A stretch of DNA of 64,000 bases from Achromobacter dolens (GCF_902859745.1 NZ_CADIJW010000007.1:114133-178132), one strand, 5' to 3'; positions 25,090 to 34,740 are shown, numbered from the stretch's first letter. Numbers and translations are program-made. Notes: a model not told the origin generated them from the letters alone.

Positions 25090-27168
25090 TTGACGCGGAC
25101 CCTCACGACCTTGCTTTCCTTTTTCGGCCAGGCGCTGCTGCTCGCCTGCCTGGCCTGCTCCGCCGCGTTTGCCGCCCCGCCCACCCTGGCGCAGTGCAAT
25201 GGCATCAAGGACCTGGCCTTCGTCGCCCACCTGGATGACGACCTGCTGTTCATGAATCCGGACATCGCCTCCAACATCGCGGCGGGCGGCTGCGTGCGGG
25301 TGGTCTACCTGACCGCCAGCGATGCCGGCGAGGGCGACACCTACATGCTGGGCCGGGAGCGCGGCGTGCGCGCGGCCTATGCCTACATGGCGCGCCAGCC
25401 CGACCTGTGGAAGGAAAGCGCCGGCCATGCGGGCCCGCGCCAGATCGCGCGTTTCACCCTGTCCGGCAATCCGCGCGTGCAACTGTGGCATCTGCGGCTG
25501 AAGGACCCGTGGCTGGGCAAGGGCTGGGGCAGCCTCACGCCGCTGAGCCGCACGGAATCGGAACCGGGACAGACGGTGGACACGCTGGGGCCGTATCCGG
25601 AGGTCTACTCGCGCGAACAACTGATCGACACCCTGGCCGAACTGATCCGCCAGTACCAGCCGACCACGGTGCGGCACCTGGACGACACCATCAGCGTGCC
25701 ATACACGCAACTGTGCTGGCGCTGCGCCGGCCACGGGCATCCCGACCATATCGCCAGCGCGCGGCTGGTCCGCGCCGCCATGCTGCGCGCGCCCGGCAAC
25801 TACGCCGAGACCGGCTACATCGACTACCCCAGCCAGGAACGCGCCAGCAACCTCGCCGACAACGAGATCGCCAGCAAATCGGTGATCTTCCAGCACTACG
25901 CCTGGAACGACTATCACTATTGCGCAGGCCCCACCGGCTGCAAGGAGCCCGCCGGGCCCGCGGCCGCCTGGGTGCAGCGCGCGTATTACGTCTCGCGCCA
26001 GGACATGCCGCCGCAGATCTATCCGGACGGCCGCAACGGCCTGGTGGTATTCGCCGCCGGCGAGACCAACGCGGCCGCCAATCGCTGGGACGCGGGCCAG
26101 CGCCGCTGGCAGAGCCTGGGCGGGCGCACCAGCGGCCCGCTGGTGACATTCGGGCATGCCGACGGCACCGCCGGCCTGATGGCGCGCGATCCGCTGGGCG
26201 GCGTGTGGGCCAACAAACAGCGCCACGACGGCACCTGGCAGGGCTGGCAGGCCCTGGCCGGCGTGCGCGTCAGCCAGATCCCGGCCGTGGCGCCGCGCGG
26301 CGAGGCCGCCGCGGTGGCGCTCGGCTACGACGGCCTGCTGCACTGGATCGCGCCGTCCGGCATCGACGGCAGTTGGGCGCCGTGGCAGAGCCTGCCGCCC
26401 CTGGACGGCGCCACCGGCGCGCCGGCGGTCGTGCGCGGCGATGACGGCCGCTACATCGTGTTCGCATCGGCTGGCGGCGGCCAACTGTTCTACACACGCC
26501 AATTGCCGGCGCCCAAGGGCCAACGCCCCGAGTGGCATTCCTGGCGCCGCGTGCAGGCCCCCCAGGCCGCCGGCGGGCTGGCCGCGATCCGCAACCACGA
26601 GCACCGCGTCGAACTCTATTTCCGCCAGCGCGCCAACAATCACCTGACGCGGCTGGAAGAAACCGGCGACACCACCGACCTGGACATGGAATGGAGCGCG
26701 CCGACCGACCTGGGCATGCCCTACATCGGCCGGCCCGCCATCGACGCCGATGCGCAGGGCAATGTGATCGTGGCGATCCTGGAACGCGCCGACGGACCGC
26801 TCTGGCTGGTGGAGCACGGCAAGCCGGCCAGGCTCGACGCCGAGGCCGCCTCGCCGCCGGCCATCCATCTCATCGACGGCACCTTGTACGTGGTGGCGCG
26901 CATGGCCGGCGGCCCGCAGCGCTACCAGGTGCTGTCGCGCCGCGGCGGCGTCTGGGCGGCCACCCTGACGCTGGACGGCCTGCCCGCCGCCGGCGGCGGA
27001 CCGTTCGCGACCCTGGCCGCGCGGCCCGCCGACCTGCCCAAGCTGGGCGCCAACGACGCCCAGCACACGGTCGTGCTGCGGCCGTCCGCCACCGAACCGG
27101 GCACCCTGGCACAAGAAGCGATGCCCACGCAGGCCTCGCGCGCCGCCACGCCCACCCACGTGCAATAA
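25090..27168 (+). CDS. Secreted PIG-L family deacetylase with C-terminal propeller-like repeats
   Basis: 692 residues. A signal peptide (LLACLACSAAFAAPP) precedes a PIG-L/MshB-type domain: AHLDDDLLFMNPD at about residue 46 and GHGHPDHIASARL near 215 carry the zinc ligands. The family removes N-acetyl groups from sugars. Residues 310-680 hold repeated blocks ending in W-x-x-W or WQ (WQSLGGRTSGPL, WQGWQALAGV, WAPWQSLPPLDG), like PLL-type lectin propellers that bind glycans. The start is a TTG at 25090 with GGAG upstream, needed to keep the signal peptide. The next exported gene follows by 17 bp. The target is unknown. Confidence 0.8.
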   Translation: MTRTLTTLLSFFGQALLLACLACSAAFAAPPTLAQCNGIKDLAFVAHLDDDLLFMNPDIASNIAAGGCVRVVYLTASDAGEGDTYMLGRERGVRAAYAYMARQPDLWKESAGHAGPRQIARFTLSGNPRVQLWHLRLKDPWLGKGWGSLTPLSRTESEPGQTVDTLGPYPEVYSREQLIDTLAELIRQYQPTTVRHLDDTISVPYTQLCWRCAGHGHPDHIASARLVRAAMLRAPGNYAETGYIDYPSQERASNLADNEIASKSVIFQHYAWNDYHYCAGPTGCKEPAGPAAAWVQRAYYVSRQDMPPQIYPDGRNGLVVFAAGETNAAANRWDAGQRRWQSLGGRTSGPLVTFGHADGTAGLMARDPLGGVWANKQRHDGTWQGWQALAGVRVSQIPAVAPRGEAAAVALGYDGLLHWIAPSGIDGSWAPWQSLPPLDGATGAPAVVRGDDGRYIVFASAGGGQLFYTRQLPAPKGQRPEWHSWRRVQAPQAAGGLAAIRNHEHRVELYFRQRANNHLTRLEETGDTTDLDMEWSAPTDLGMPYIGRPAIDADAQGNVIVAILERADGPLWLVEHGKPARLDAEAASPPAIHLIDGTLYVVARMAGGPQRYQVLSRRGGVWAATLTLDGLPAAGGGPFATLAARPADLPKLGANDAQHTVVLRPSATEPGTLAQEAMPTQASRAATPTHVQ

Positions 27169-27185
27169 ACCAAGAGATCCCCCTC

Positions 27186-28037
27186 ATGATCCGTCATCTG
27201 GTCCTTGCCGCGCCGCTGGCGCTGGCCGCCCTGCTCGTCCCCGGCGCCGCGCAGGCCGCCCGTGGCGCCTGCCCGCAGGCCGCGGCTGTCGTGCGCATGG
27301 CCTACCCCGAGGCGCCCGCCCCCGACGGCGAAGGCAACCTGCGCCTCGGGCGGGACAATATCGTCATCCGGATCGCCGACGCCGACGACGGCGAACCCTT
27401 CGCCGTGACGTGCAAGACCTGGCCGGCCCAGCCTGGCCTTCTGCTGGCGGCGATTCCGCTGATGCAGGACACGCCGAACCAGGACGACGGCCACACCGGC
27501 GACCTGCGGATCCTGGTGCTGGACAGCTCCTCCCTGGAAATCCGTCATGACATCCGGCTGGAAGGACTGATGTCGGACGATGCGGTACGCCTGACCAGCG
27601 TGTCCTTCGACACCGCCCGCTACGACCTCGCGCCCGGCCGCCGCGCCTTCGGCTTGCGCATCTCGCGCGTCGGCGCCTCGCGCGCCAACCCCTTCGACGA
27701 AACCAGCCTGCGCCTGTTCGACATCGGCCCCAAGGGCCTGGCGATGGTGCTCGATGGCTTGTCCGTCGCGCGCTCGAGCGGCGAATGGGACACCAACTGC
27801 GCGGGGAGATTCACCAGCCGCGCCGTGACCCTGTCCATGGCCGACACGGTCACGCAGGGATACCGCGACATCGCCACGAGTGAATCGCGCGAGTCGAGCC
27901 GGGCGGCCGTGGTGCGCGGCGATTGCGAGGAAAAAGTCGTCGACAAGGGCAAGACGCCGCGCACGCTGAAATTCGACGGCCAGCGCTATCGGATTCCGCA
28001 ACCATTGCGGTCGATGGACCGCGACGGCGCGGAATAA
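27186..28037 (+). CDS. Exported protein of unknown function, follows PIG-L deacetylase
   Basis: A 283-residue protein with a clear signal peptide (LVLAAPLALAALLVPGAAQAARG). The mature part has cysteine pairs (GACPQ, TCKTW, TNCAGRF, GDCEEK) that could form disulfides. It also has strand-rich stretches (LRILVLDSSSLEIRHDIRLEG, YDLAPGRRAFGLRISRVG, read with a break). I recognise no domain. ATG 27186 follows AGAGATCC. It lies 17 bp after the PIG-L gene and is probably co-transcribed with it. Confidence 0.65.
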   Translation: MIRHLVLAAPLALAALLVPGAAQAARGACPQAAAVVRMAYPEAPAPDGEGNLRLGRDNIVIRIADADDGEPFAVTCKTWPAQPGLLLAAIPLMQDTPNQDDGHTGDLRILVLDSSSLEIRHDIRLEGLMSDDAVRLTSVSFDTARYDLAPGRRAFGLRISRVGASRANPFDETSLRLFDIGPKGLAMVLDGLSVARSSGEWDTNCAGRFTSRAVTLSMADTVTQGYRDIATSESRESSRAAVVRGDCEEKVVDKGKTPRTLKFDGQRYRIPQPLRSMDRDGAE

Positions 28038-28051
28038 CACGCCCGCCCGAC

Positions 28052-28079
28052 CGATCGGCGATCAGCAGATCGCCGATCG
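28052..28079. promoter_or_regulatory. Perfect 12-bp inverted repeat between two operons
   Basis: CGATCGGCGATC (28052-28063) and GATCGCCGATCG (28068-28079) are exact complements around AGCA. No T-run follows. It could be an operator for the hyuAB transcription unit or a 3' hairpin of the preceding gene. Confidence 0.6.
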
Positions 28080-28239
28080 CCAGATTGCCCGGCGCCAAGG
28101 CCGGCTGGCACGAAATCCGCATATCGACATGCGAAAAACGTCCTTCTGACAGCCGCCCTGACTGCTTAGGATCGGTCTTTTGCAAAGCCCGCCTGCCGGC
28201 GCTCCGCGAGACCCCTGCGCTTTTTCCTCCCCTGCCCAC

Positions 28240-30381
28240 ATGTCCCACTCCCCCTCTGAGTCCGCCTCGACGGCGCCGGTGCGCGTTGCCGTCGACGTCG
28301 GCGGCACGTTCACCGATATCGTCCTCGAACAGGAACCACAACGCTGGTCGGCCAAGCTGCTGACCACGCCCGACGCGCCCGAAACCGCGGTGCTGCAAGG
28401 CATCGAAGAGCTGCTCGGCCAGGCCGGCCTGGCGTGGCCGCGGGTCGACCTCCTGATCCTGGGCACCACGCTGGCCACCAATGCGCTGATCGAGCGCAAG
28501 GGCGCCCGCACCGCGCTGCTGACGACCGCGGGTTTCCGCGACCTGGTCGAGATCGGCCTGGAAGACCGCTTCGCGCAGTACGACATCTTCCTGGACAAGC
28601 CCGAGCCGCTGGTGCCGCGGCCCTGGCGCTTCGGCGTCACCGAGCGCGTCGATGCGCACGGCCAGGTGCTGACGCCGCTGGACGAGGCCCAGGTGATCGC
28701 GCTGGCCGGGGAACTGACCCGCGCCGGCATCGAGAGCGTGGCGGTGTGCCTGCTGCACAGCTACGCCCATCCCGGCCACGAACGCCGCATCCGCGCGCTG
28801 CTCAAGCAACACGCGCCGCAGCTTTGGGTGTCGCTGTCTTCCGACGTCTGCGCCGAGATCCGCGAGTATCCGCGCCTGTCCACCGTCAGCGCCAACGCCT
28901 ACGTGCAGCCGCAGGTGTCCGGCTACCTGCGCCGGCTGAACGACGCGGCGCGCCAACGCGGACTGCGCGACGAGCCGTTCCTGATGACCTCGGGCGGCGC
29001 CATCGCCACCTTGCAGACCGGCATCGACGAGCCGGTGCGGCTGGTGGAGTCCGGACCGGCGGGCGGCGCGATCCTGGCCCAACACATCGCCGAACAGACC
29101 GGCGCGGCGCGCGCGCTGTCGTTCGACATGGGCGGCACCACGGCCAAGATCTGCTACATCGACGACTTCGAGCCGCAGGTCAGCCGCAGCTTCGAATTCG
29201 GCCGCGTGCACCGTCACCTGAAGGGCTCGGGCCTGCCGATCCGCATCCCGGTGATCGAGATGGTGGAGATCGGCGCCGGCGGCGGCTCGATCGCGCGCGT
29301 CAACCACCTGGGCGTGGTGCAGGTCGGCCCGGACAGCGCCGGCTCGTCGCCCGGCCCCGCCGCGTATGGCAATGGCGGCGAACTGCCCACCGTCACCGAT
29401 GCCCACGCGCTGATCGGCACCGTCACGCCGGAACGCTTTGCCGTCGGCAAGGTCAGCCTGCAACCCGAGCGCGCGCGCCATGCCATCGAGACCCACCTGG
29501 CGCGCCCCGCCGGGCTGGAAGCGCCGCAGGCCGCCCAGGCCATCATCGAGGTGGTCAGCGAGAACATGGCCAACGCCGCCCGCGTGCATGCTTCCGAGCT
29601 GGGCAAGGCGGCCGAGGAACACACCCTGATCGCCTTCGGCGGCGCCGCGCCGCTGCATGCCGCCGGCCTGGCGCGCAAGCTCGGCATCGGCCGCGTCATC
29701 ATCCCGGAATCGGCTGGCGTGGGGTCGGCCGTGGGCTTCCTGTGGGCGCCGATCGCCTACCAGGCGGTGCGCAGCTTCCACCAGCGCCTGGCCGACATCG
29801 ACCATGCCGCGGTGCAGCGCCTGCTGGACGAGCTGACCGCCGGGGTCGACACCGTGGTGCGGCGCGCCGCGCCCGAAGCGCCGCTGAGCCACAAGCGGGT
29901 GGTCTTCATGCGCTACAGCGGCCAGGGCCACGAGATTGCCGTGGACCTGCCGGATGGCCCTTTCGACGCCGCCGCCAGCGCGCGGCTGGGCGCGGCCTTC
30001 GCCGAACGCTATGCCCAACTGTACGGCCGCAGCCTGCCGCACGTGGCGCCCGAGGCCGTCAGTTGGTCGGTCGCCGCCCAGGCCGGCGAGCGCCGCGCGC
30101 GGCCGCGTGACCACATCGCCAGTGGCCCGGCCACGGCGGCGCGCCAGGCCGGCACGCGCCGGCTCTACGACTTCGACCGCAACGACTGGATCGAGGTGCC
30201 GACCTACGAACGCCAGGCGCTGGACGCCGAGCAGAAGCTGACCGGCCCCGCCCTCGTCGTGGAAGACGAGACCACCACTTTCGTGCCCGCGGGCTTCGAA
30301 GCGCGGCGCAGCCGGCTCGGCTCGCTGGTGCTGGACGATATCAAGGCGGCCGCCGCGCGCGCCGCAAAGGACCCCGCATGA
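28240..30381 (+). CDS. hyuA: Hydantoinase/5-oxoprolinase family subunit A
   Basis: A 713-residue ATP-dependent amidohydrolase subunit of the ASKHA fold. The N-terminal phosphate loop VDVGGTFTDIVLE (near residue 20), ILGTTLATNALIERKG, SGPAGGAILAQ, FDMGGTTAKI and GAGGGSIARV are the family blocks. With HyuB it opens cyclic amides such as 5-oxoproline or hydantoins at the cost of ATP. ATG 28240 starts MSHSPSES and is the first ATG with a sensible N-terminus. The stop overlaps hyuB by 4 bp, and transporter genes follow. The precise ring substrate is not known. Confidence 0.9.
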   Translation: MSHSPSESASTAPVRVAVDVGGTFTDIVLEQEPQRWSAKLLTTPDAPETAVLQGIEELLGQAGLAWPRVDLLILGTTLATNALIERKGARTALLTTAGFRDLVEIGLEDRFAQYDIFLDKPEPLVPRPWRFGVTERVDAHGQVLTPLDEAQVIALAGELTRAGIESVAVCLLHSYAHPGHERRIRALLKQHAPQLWVSLSSDVCAEIREYPRLSTVSANAYVQPQVSGYLRRLNDAARQRGLRDEPFLMTSGGAIATLQTGIDEPVRLVESGPAGGAILAQHIAEQTGAARALSFDMGGTTAKICYIDDFEPQVSRSFEFGRVHRHLKGSGLPIRIPVIEMVEIGAGGGSIARVNHLGVVQVGPDSAGSSPGPAAYGNGGELPTVTDAHALIGTVTPERFAVGKVSLQPERARHAIETHLARPAGLEAPQAAQAIIEVVSENMANAARVHASELGKAAEEHTLIAFGGAAPLHAAGLARKLGIGRVIIPESAGVGSAVGFLWAPIAYQAVRSFHQRLADIDHAAVQRLLDELTAGVDTVVRRAAPEAPLSHKRVVFMRYSGQGHEIAVDLPDGPFDAAASARLGAAFAERYAQLYGRSLPHVAPEAVSWSVAAQAGERRARPRDHIASGPATAARQAGTRRLYDFDRNDWIEVPTYERQALDAEQKLTGPALVVEDETTTFVPAGFEARRSRLGSLVLDDIKAAAARAAKDPA

Positions 30382-32081
30382 GCACCGCGCAACCCACGCC
30401 CCAGCAACGCATCCGCTTTCAACTGGCCTGGAATCGCCTGCTGTCGGTGGTGGAGGAACAGGCCCAGGTGCTGATCCGCTCGGCCTTCGGCACCGCCACG
30501 CGCGAAGCCGGCGACCTGTCGGCCGGCGTGTTCCTGCCCGACGGCCGCATGATCGCCCAGGCCGTCACCGGCACCCCCGGCCACGTCAACGCCATGGCCG
30601 AATCGGTCAAGCATTTTCTCAAGGTGTTTCCGCCGGAGACCCTGAAGGACGGCGACGTGCTGCTGACCAACGATCCGTGGAAGGGCACCGGCCACCTGTT
30701 CGATATGACCATGGTGTCGCCGGTGTTCCATGACGGCGCCCTGGTGGCGCTGTTCGCCTCGACCCTGCACGTGATCGACATCGGCGGCATCGGCAGCAGC
30801 GCCGACGGCCTGGAGGTCTATCACGAAGGCCTGTTCCTGCCGATCCTGCGCTTCTTCCACCAGCACCAGGTCGACCCGGGCGTGCTGGCCATCATCCGCG
30901 CCAATGTGCGCGAACCGGAACAGGTCGAGGGCGACCTGTACGCGCTGGTGGCCTGCAACGACATCGGCGGGCGCCGCCTGAAGTCGCTGTTGACCGAGTT
31001 CCAGTTGGGCGACCTGGAATCGCTGGGCGGCTACATCATCGAGCAATCGGCGCGAGCCATGCGCCAGGCCATCGCGCAATGGCCGCAGGGCACCTGGCAC
31101 AACACGCTGGTGATCGATGGCTACGACGCGCCGATCACGCTGCAGGCGAGCGTGACGGTGCGGGATGGCAAGATCCTGGTGGACTTCGACGGCACATCGC
31201 CCAGCGTGGCGCGCGGCATCAACGTGGTCAAGGCCTATACCGACGCCTACACCTCGTTCGGCATCCGCTGCCTGATCGGCGCCGACGTGCCCAACAACGC
31301 CGGCTCGCTGTCGCTGGTGGAAGTGGCCGCGCCCGAAGGCTCGATCCTGAACGCCCGCTTCCCGGCCGCGGTGACGGCGCGCCACATCATCGGCCAGTTG
31401 CTGCCCGACGCCGTGTTCGGCGCGCTGCGCCAGGCGCGGCCCGACCAGGTGCCGGCCGAAGGCGCCTCGTCGCTGTGGAACCTGCACCTGGTCGGCGGCG
31501 AGCCGCTGGCCGGCGCCACGCAGGATGAACAGCGGGCGTTGCTGGCCGGTCCGCGCTTCAATGCGGTCAGTTTCTCCACCGGCGGCACCGGCGCCCGGCC
31601 CGGCAAGGACGGGCTGTCCGTCACTTCGTATCCCAGCGGCGTGCGCAACGTGTCGCTGGAGATCCTGGAAAGCGCCAATCCGCTGGTGTTCGAGCAGAAG
31701 GAATACCGCGCCGATTCCGGCGGTCCGGGCACGGTGCGCGGCGGCCTCGGCCAGACCATCGTGGTGCGCCACGCGGATCCGCAGGCGGCCATGATCATCG
31801 CCGCCGCCTTCGACCGCGTGGTGCATCCGGCCCGCGGCGCGCTTGGCGGGCACGCCGGCGCCGGCGGCGCCCTGGGGCTGGTCGGCGGCGCGAGTCTGCG
31901 CGCCAAGGGCCGCCAACTGGTCCCGGCGGGCGAACGCCTGGTGGTGCACACCCCGGGCGGCGGCGGCCTGGGCGACCCGGCCCGCCGCGACGCCGCGCGC
32001 GTCGAGCGCGATGTGCGCTACGGCCTGGTCAGCGCGGAGCAGGCCGGCAGCGCCTACCAGCACGACGGCGCGCCCGCCTGA
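30378..32081 (+). CDS. hyuB: Hydantoinase/5-oxoprolinase family subunit B
   Basis: A 567-residue HyuB subunit. Family blocks are visible: VEEQAQVLIRSAFGTATREAGDLSAG in pieces near residues 17-40, NDPWKGTGHLFDM near 97, HVIDIGG, ENP-like VREPEQVEGDLYAL, and the C-terminal glycine-rich PGGGGLGDPARRD. It forms the catalytic complex with HyuA, coupled by an ATGA overlap. A hairpin and then a peptide-type binding protein gene follow, so uptake and ring opening of the same compound are probably linked. Confidence 0.9.
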   Translation: MSTAQPTPQQRIRFQLAWNRLLSVVEEQAQVLIRSAFGTATREAGDLSAGVFLPDGRMIAQAVTGTPGHVNAMAESVKHFLKVFPPETLKDGDVLLTNDPWKGTGHLFDMTMVSPVFHDGALVALFASTLHVIDIGGIGSSADGLEVYHEGLFLPILRFFHQHQVDPGVLAIIRANVREPEQVEGDLYALVACNDIGGRRLKSLLTEFQLGDLESLGGYIIEQSARAMRQAIAQWPQGTWHNTLVIDGYDAPITLQASVTVRDGKILVDFDGTSPSVARGINVVKAYTDAYTSFGIRCLIGADVPNNAGSLSLVEVAAPEGSILNARFPAAVTARHIIGQLLPDAVFGALRQARPDQVPAEGASSLWNLHLVGGEPLAGATQDEQRALLAGPRFNAVSFSTGGTGARPGKDGLSVTSYPSGVRNVSLEILESANPLVFEQKEYRADSGGPGTVRGGLGQTIVVRHADPQAAMIIAAAFDRVVHPARGALGGHAGAGGALGLVGGASLRAKGRQLVPAGERLVVHTPGGGGLGDPARRDAARVERDVRYGLVSAEQAGSAYQHDGAPA

Positions 32082-32101
32082 CCGCTCCCTTTTCCTGGAT
32101 C

Positions 32102-32122
32102 GCCCCGGGCGCGTCCCGGGGC
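32102..32122 (+). other. Intercistronic GC hairpin before the binding-protein gene
   Basis: GCCCCGGG (32102-32109) and CCCGGGGC (32115-32122) pair perfectly around CGCGT. There is no clear U-run, so it is more likely an mRNA-processing or stabilising hairpin or weak attenuator than a full terminator. It lies 30 bp before the binding-protein start. Confidence 0.6.
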
Positions 32123-32151
32123 CCATCTCATCCCCTGTTTTCGCGACGATC

Positions 32152-33738
32152 ATGAAGCCAACCCGCCGTTCCTTTCTCAGCCTGACCCTTGCCGGCCTGC
32201 TGCTGGCCGCCAGTCCGTACACCCATGCGGAACCCGCCCGCGGCGGCACGCTGACGCTGCTGCTGCCGTCCGAACCCACCGCGCTCGTCACCGTGGGCAA
32301 CGTCGCCACGCCGATCCTGAGCGTCAGCGCCAAGGTCACCGAAGGCCTGCTCAAATACGACTACGACCTGACTCCCGAACCTCAGCTTGCCACCGCCTGG
32401 AACATCAGCCCCGACGGCACCGTGTACACCTTCACGCTGCGCCAGGGCGTCAAGTGGCATGACGGCAAGCCGTTCACGGCGGCGGACGTGGCCTTCTCCA
32501 TCGAGCTGCTCAAGAAGATCCACCCGCGCGGCCGCAACACCTTCGCCAACGTCACCGCCATCGAGACGCCGGACGACCACACCGTGGTGCTGCGCCTGTC
32601 CAGGCCGGCGCCCTACCTGATCCGCGCCTTCGTCGCGACCGAAACGCCGATCATCCCCAAGCACATCTACGAAGGCACCGATCCGCTGACCAATCCGGCC
32701 ACCTCGGCGCCGATCGGCACCGGCCCGTACAAGTTCAAGGAATGGGTGCGCGGCAGCCATATCGTCTACGAGCGCAACCCGGACTACTGGGACAAGCCCA
32801 AGCCCTACATCGACCGCCTGATCGTGCGCATCGTCGCCGACCCGGCCGCGGCCGCCATCGCCTTCGAGACCGGCACGGCCGACCTGGGCTACCGCACGCC
32901 CGTGCCGCTGGCCGACCTGGCGCGCCTGAAGGCCGTGCCGTCGCTGCGCTTCGAGACCAAGGGCAACAGCTACTCCTACAACGTGACGCGCCTGGAGTTC
33001 AATCTGGACGATCCGCACTTCAAGAATGAGAAGGTGCGCCAGGCGGTGGCCCACGCCGTCGACCGCAACGTCATCCTGAAGGTGGTGAACTACGGCGTCG
33101 GCCAGGTGGCGTATTCGCCCATCGCGCCCGGCCTGAAGACCTACAACGACCCGACGCCCACGCCCTACCCCTTCGATCTCAAGCGCGCCAACGCATTGCT
33201 GGACGAGGCCGGCTATCCCAAGGGCGCCGACGGCGTGCGCTTTCGCGTGACGCTGGACTACAACCCGATCGGCGCCGACGGCCCGCGCCTGGCCGACTAC
33301 CTGCGCACCACGCTGGCGCGCGTCGGCATCGCGGTGACGGTGCGGGCCCAGGACGCCTCGGCCTTCATCAAGCGCGTCTACACCGACCGCGACTTCGCCT
33401 TCACCACCAACGGCGCCAGCAACCTGTTCGACCCCACCGTCGGCGTGCAGCGGCTGTACTGGTCGAAGAACTTCATCAAGGGAGTGCCGTTCTCCAATGG
33501 CACGCATTACCAGAACCCGAAGGTGGACCAGTTGCTGGAAGCCGCCGCGGTCGAGAACGACCCGGCCCGCCGCGTGCAGCTTTTCAAGGAGTTCCAGCAG
33601 ATCGTGGCGCGCGAGGTCCCCGACCTGAACCTGTACCAGCCGGAATTCATCACCATCGCCAACCAGCGCGTGCATGACCACTCGCTGACGGCCGACGGCG
33701 TCGAGTCCAATCTGGCCGACGTCTATCTGCAGCCATGA
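32152..33738 (+). CDS. Peptide/nickel-type ABC transporter substrate-binding protein
   Basis: A 528-residue periplasmic protein. A Tat-like/Sec signal (KPTRRSFLSLTLAGLLLAASPYTHAE) is followed by the SBP family 5 blocks: GGTLTLLLPSEP, LKYDYDLTPEPQLATAW, FTLRQGVKWHDGKPFTAADVAFS (split, near residues 92-115), PIGTGPYKFKEWVRG and VRQAVAHAVDRN. It binds a peptide or peptide-like solute. It overlaps the first permease by 4 bp. Position behind hyuAB suggests the ligand is an oxoproline- or hydantoin-like compound or a derived peptide. Confidence 0.9.
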   Translation: MKPTRRSFLSLTLAGLLLAASPYTHAEPARGGTLTLLLPSEPTALVTVGNVATPILSVSAKVTEGLLKYDYDLTPEPQLATAWNISPDGTVYTFTLRQGVKWHDGKPFTAADVAFSIELLKKIHPRGRNTFANVTAIETPDDHTVVLRLSRPAPYLIRAFVATETPIIPKHIYEGTDPLTNPATSAPIGTGPYKFKEWVRGSHIVYERNPDYWDKPKPYIDRLIVRIVADPAAAAIAFETGTADLGYRTPVPLADLARLKAVPSLRFETKGNSYSYNVTRLEFNLDDPHFKNEKVRQAVAHAVDRNVILKVVNYGVGQVAYSPIAPGLKTYNDPTPTPYPFDLKRANALLDEAGYPKGADGVRFRVTLDYNPIGADGPRLADYLRTTLARVGIAVTVRAQDASAFIKRVYTDRDFAFTTNGASNLFDPTVGVQRLYWSKNFIKGVPFSNGTHYQNPKVDQLLEAAAVENDPARRVQLFKEFQQIVAREVPDLNLYQPEFITIANQRVHDHSLTADGVESNLADVYLQP

Positions 33739-34718
33739 CGGCGCATCGTTCATTGCGGGTCCTGGGACGGTCGCTGCTGCAAGCGGTGCCGACCGTCATC
33801 GGCGTCGTGCTGCTCAGTTTCTTCCTGCTGCAGGCGGTGCCGGGCGATGCCGCCGACGTGATCGCGGCGGAGTCCGGTTCGGCCACCGAGGCCAGCATGG
33901 CGGCGCTGCGCAGCCACTTCGGGCTGGACCAGCCGGTGCTGCAACAACTGGGCGCCTATCTGCGGGACCTGGCCACGCTCAACCTGGGCGTGTCGCCGCG
34001 CTACAACCTGCCGGTGTCGGAGCTGATCTTCAGCCGGCTGGGCAACACCGTGCTGCTGATGGGCAGCGCGTTGGCGTGCGCGCTGGCGGCCGGCATCGCA
34101 TTGGGCGCGGTCATGGCCAGCTTTGCCGGCCACTGGCTCGACCGCGTGCTGTCGCTGGCGGCGCTGCTGCTGTATTCCACGCCCGGCTTCTGGCTCGGGC
34201 TGATGGCCATCATCCTGCTCTCGGTCAAGCTGGGCTGGCTGCCGCCCGGCGGCGTATCCACCATCGGCTCGGGCGCCACGGGCTGGGCTCACGCGCTGGA
34301 CGTGGCGCGCCACCTGGTGCTGCCGACCCTGGCGCTGACCGGCTTCTACGTGGCCATCTTCGCCCGTCTCACGCGCGCCTCGATGCTCGAGGTGAACCGC
34401 CAGGACTTCGTCCGCACCGCCCACGCCAAGGGCCTGACGCCGCGCGCGGTAGCGCTGCGTCACGTGCTGCGCAACGCGCTCATCCCGGTCACCACCGTGG
34501 CCGGCCTGAACGTCGGCACGCTGCTGGGCGGCGCCGTGGTGGTGGAGACGGTGTTCAGTTGGCCCGGCCTGGGCCGCCTGGCCTACGAGTCCGTGATGGC
34601 GCGCGACTTCGTGGTGCTGCTGGGCATCCTGGTGCTGTCGTCGCTGCTGGTGATCCTGGCCAACATCCTCGTCGACCTGCTGCAGACCTTGCTCGACCCG
34701 CGCATCCGCGTGCGCTGA
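33735..34718 (+). CDS. Peptide ABC transporter permease, DppB type
   Basis: A 327-residue inner-membrane protein with six helices. The first helix VVLLSFFLLQAVPGDAADVIA carries the family's PGD box. The EAA loop is near residue 230 (DFVRTAHAKGLTPRAVALRHVLRNALIPV), where the ATPase docks. It follows the binding protein with a 4-bp overlap and precedes the second permease by 22 bp. No ATPase is encoded next to it; the fused ATPase at 23306-24943 is the closest candidate. Confidence 0.9.
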   Translation: MTAHRSLRVLGRSLLQAVPTVIGVVLLSFFLLQAVPGDAADVIAAESGSATEASMAALRSHFGLDQPVLQQLGAYLRDLATLNLGVSPRYNLPVSELIFSRLGNTVLLMGSALACALAAGIALGAVMASFAGHWLDRVLSLAALLLYSTPGFWLGLMAIILLSVKLGWLPPGGVSTIGSGATGWAHALDVARHLVLPTLALTGFYVAIFARLTRASMLEVNRQDFVRTAHAKGLTPRAVALRHVLRNALIPVTTVAGLNVGTLLGGAVVVETVFSWPGLGRLAYESVMARDFVVLLGILVLSSLLVILANILVDLLQTLLDPRIRVR

Positions 34719-34740
34719 CTCCTTCATTTCCCGACTCGCC

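Noticed and set aside
28052-28079. Rho-independent terminator at the perfect inverted repeat
   Set aside because: The stem is strong but there is no T-run on either strand.
27850-30114. 754-codon open frame on the minus strand
   Set aside because: It is antisense to hyuA and the upstream gene, with composition typical of GC-rich shadow frames. HyuA on the other strand has all family motifs.
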